A DNA stretch of 17,509 bases from the NCBI GenBank assembly GCA_002254285.1, contig NIUZ01000028.1, positions 1-17,509 of the forward strand. The letters are read 5' to 3'. Positions 15,490-17,509 of the stretch are shown one piece after another (positions within the stretch are counted from its first letter, which is position 1; the number at the start of each line of letters is the position of its first letter). The notes under the pieces are model-generated. The model had not been told where the DNA came from, searched no databases, and was given only the letters and a program-made list of their open reading frames with translations. This DNA comes from Bacteroidetes bacterium 4572_112. GTDB lineage: Bacteria > Bacteroidota > Bacteroidia > Bacteroidales > UBA1556. Made by a program: the position numbers and the translations under genes.

Positions 15490-17509
15490 ATGAGAATAGC
15501 AAAAAACAGTATATACATTTTTATGATAATAATGGTAAATTTACTTACCATTAATACTGCTATTGGGCAGCATAAAAAGTTTACCAACGATATGCTTAAT
15601 CATCCTGGTAAGTATGGCAAAAAGTTTGAGCGGCTATTCAACCTTAACGAATTGCAAGTATATGATACTGCCTACACCAAAGGCAAAGTTGTGCTTAATA
15701 ATGGTTATGCTCACTCGCGAATATTAAACCCTGAAGATTGGCCTGCCTACAGAAAAAATATTGTTGTAACTCAAATTGATGTTGTTTATACCAAATATCC
15801 ACGAAATAAAGAATTTTGGCGTACAAATTATTATAGCCTTTTGGCTAAGCGTGTAAAAGCATTATTTGCACTTGACTCAACACTTAACTCTGCTGATTTT
15901 GAGTGGAATATTAAGTATCAAACCTCTTGTAAAACCGAGGAGGAAACAAAGAAAATGTTTCATGGAATATGTATTCACTATTTCGAAATAAATGATTTTG
16001 AGAGTGAAGAAGATGTTACAAATATACCTGAAAGCAAGGAAGAGGATATGCCTGACCTTTCATTAAAAGTAGAAAACTATATTCGCTCGCAGGGTGGAAT
16101 TGGCGACTCTATGGTATACTCAACTTTTGCCAATCACCCAGAATGGAAAAATGCCCTAGTGGTAATGGACTGGACAGGAAGCATGTATAGATATGGCGCA
16201 CAGGCTATTCTATGGCATACTATGAATTATAAAAATAGTGGTATCAAGAACTTTGTTTTCTTTAATGATGGCGATGGTATTGATGACGATAAGAAAATAA
16301 TTGGCGAAACTGGCGGAGTATATTTTGCTCAGGCTAGGCATATGGATAGATTGATAAAGACATTTTATCTTGTTGGCAAAAAAGGCAAAGGTGGTGACGA
16401 TCCTGAAAACGATATTGAAGCATTGATACGAGGGATGAACCGTTTTGAAGATTTTGACGAATTAATACTTATTGCCGATAATAATAGCTGCATAAGAGAC
16501 TTTAGATTGATAGCAAACCTTGGCGTTAAAGTAAATATTATTGCCTGTGGTACTAAGTATGGATTGAATCCTCAGTACGTAAACCTTGCCTACCTAACTG
16601 GTGGAAGTATTCACTCCATGAAAGAGGAAATAAATCACTTATCGCAAAAGGTAAGTGATAATGAGCTAAAACTAAAGCAGTTAAAATATGAACTAAATAA
16701 GGAGCAGTTATTTATTATTAAAGATCCTCCGCAAAGAGTTAGATATTCGCAATGCGAGCAATATTCTACCCTTACACCACTAAAAATTGATCCACATTTA
16801 GAGTTTATTGAAAAGCATGGTGGAGTTGGTGATTCTACAGTTTATGTAGTACTCGATAGACATCCTGCTTGGACCAATACATCTATTATTATGGATTGGA
16901 CAAAGGATATGTATACGCAAAGTGCGCAAGCTGTTTTATGGCACAAAATGCACCCACGAACTAGTGGTATCAACCATTTTATTTTCAGTAATGATGGTAA
17001 CAGACTTGCCGATAAGAAGAAGAAAGTTGGCAAAACTGGTGGTATATATTTCACCAAATCTAATAATCAGAAAATGATTAACCGTAGGTGCAATTATGTG
17101 GCTAAAAGAGGAAATAATGAGGACCATAACAGTACTAATACCATTGAAACTAGCCTTAGAGCTATACAAAAATATTATAAAACTGATGAGTTTATACTTA
17201 TTGTAAATAACGAAACTTGTGTACGAGATTTCTCTCTAATCCCATATTTAGATACTCCTATAAAGGTAATACTTAGTAATATACAAGGCCCTATAAATCC
17301 TCAGTATATTAATATCGCATACAAAAGTGGTGGATCGCTACATACTATGGACGACGATTATTATAATTATGTTTTTACCGGTGTAGCCTCCTCAACCAAT
17401 GAGTTGAAAATTAATGGCACTACTTACGAAATTAATAAAGAAGGCTTTTTTGATTATAAAGATTTTCAACTAAAAAAGCAGAATAATTGTAAACTCAGCA
17501 TCAAGACAA
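15490..17509 (+). CDS. Secreted protein with two tandem vWA-like domains, cut by window end
   Basis: An open frame runs from the ATG at 15490 to the window end without a stop (673 codons visible). A signal peptide (1-26, cleavage near AIG-Q) is followed by an unrecognised N-terminal region (30-195) and then two similar domains of about 180 residues, at about 197-385 and 438-625. Both start with GG(I/V)GDS and HPxW, and share MDWT, a WH segment, SGI plus a beta-strand, TGG(V/I)YF, CxRDF, NPQY and GGS(I/L)H. The first has D227-W-T-G-S231, which fits a MIDAS metal-binding motif, and GGDDPEND at 301-308 as in vWA domains. In the second the loop is D469-W-T-K-D473, so the motif is altered. The C-terminal part is incomplete. 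The family is not known to me. It follows the HisKA_3 kinase by 27 nt. Confidence 0.85.
   Translation, partial: MRIAKNSIYIFMIIMVNLLTINTAIGQHKKFTNDMLNHPGKYGKKFERLFNLNELQVYDTAYTKGKVVLNNGYAHSRILNPEDWPAYRKNIVVTQIDVVYTKYPRNKEFWRTNYYSLLAKRVKALFALDSTLNSADFEWNIKYQTSCKTEEETKKMFHGICIHYFEINDFESEEDVTNIPESKEEDMPDLSLKVENYIRSQGGIGDSMVYSTFANHPEWKNALVVMDWTGSMYRYGAQAILWHTMNYKNSGIKNFVFFNDGDGIDDDKKIIGETGGVYFAQARHMDRLIKTFYLVGKKGKGGDDPENDIEALIRGMNRFEDFDELILIADNNSCIRDFRLIANLGVKVNIIACGTKYGLNPQYVNLAYLTGGSIHSMKEEINHLSQKVSDNELKLKQLKYELNKEQLFIIKDPPQRVRYSQCEQYSTLTPLKIDPHLEFIEKHGGVGDSTVYVVLDRHPAWTNTSIIMDWTKDMYTQSAQAVLWHKMHPRTSGINHFIFSNDGNRLADKKKKVGKTGGIYFTKSNNQKMINRRCNYVAKRGNNEDHNSTNTIETSLRAIQKYYKTDEFILIVNNETCVRDFSLIPYLDTPIKVILSNIQGPINPQYINIAYKSGGSLHTMDDDYYNYVFTGVASSTNELKINGTTYEINKEGFFDYKDFQLKKQNNCKLSIKT

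Noticed and set aside
16842..17169. Minus-strand open frames near the right end
   Set aside because: They are antisense to the second vWA-like domain, whose plus-strand frame is continuous from 15490 and shows clear internal homology.

Overview
The window looks like a chromosomal segment of an AT-rich member of the Bacteroidota. This rests on TPR-plus-histidine-kinase sensors, an OmpA-family lipoprotein with a long coiled coil, many short secreted or lipoproteins, TAnnTTTG-type -7 promoter elements, and recurring CCCGAT/ATCGGG palindromes. No rRNA, tRNA or CRISPR array was seen. Both ends cut through genes: the first sensor kinase lacks its start, and a tandem vWA-like protein runs off the right edge.

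Layout. (1) 1-3052, plus strand: a TPR sensor histidine kinase and, 4 nt later, a receiver-first hybrid kinase; together they look like a phosphorelay without an output domain. (2) 3053-5190: an accessory island. An attC-like imperfect inverted repeat precedes a membrane-anchored serine hydrolase of the class C beta-lactamase family. The 3' end of that gene abuts a decayed group II intron on the minus strand, which appears to sit in the matching repeat half-site GCCCATA|AC. The intron has lost its 5' part, the YADD segment of its reverse transcriptase and its reading frame, and its domain V seems split by 53 nt containing a perfect hairpin. (3) 5191-7731, plus strand: an unknown secreted protein with an apparent frameshift, a pair of CCCGAT hairpin repeats, an OmpA-family lipoprotein, and a small DUF1858 protein with a CxxC motif. 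(4) 7755-7791: a long perfect hairpin between convergent genes. (5) 12641-7808, minus strand: a tight four-gene operon encoding a urea-transporter-like protein fused to an M23 metallopeptidase, a TPR/outer-membrane beta-barrel protein, a TPR protein and a lipoprotein. (6) 13211-12762, minus strand: tadA. (7) 13321-17509, plus strand: a second TPR sensor kinase of the HisKA_3 type, followed closely by a secreted protein with two tandem vWA-like domains.

The least conventional parts are the urea-transporter/M23 operon, the kinase plus tandem-vWA pair, and the attC-like cassette with a dead group II intron. The rest is ordinary signalling, envelope and housekeeping gene content.
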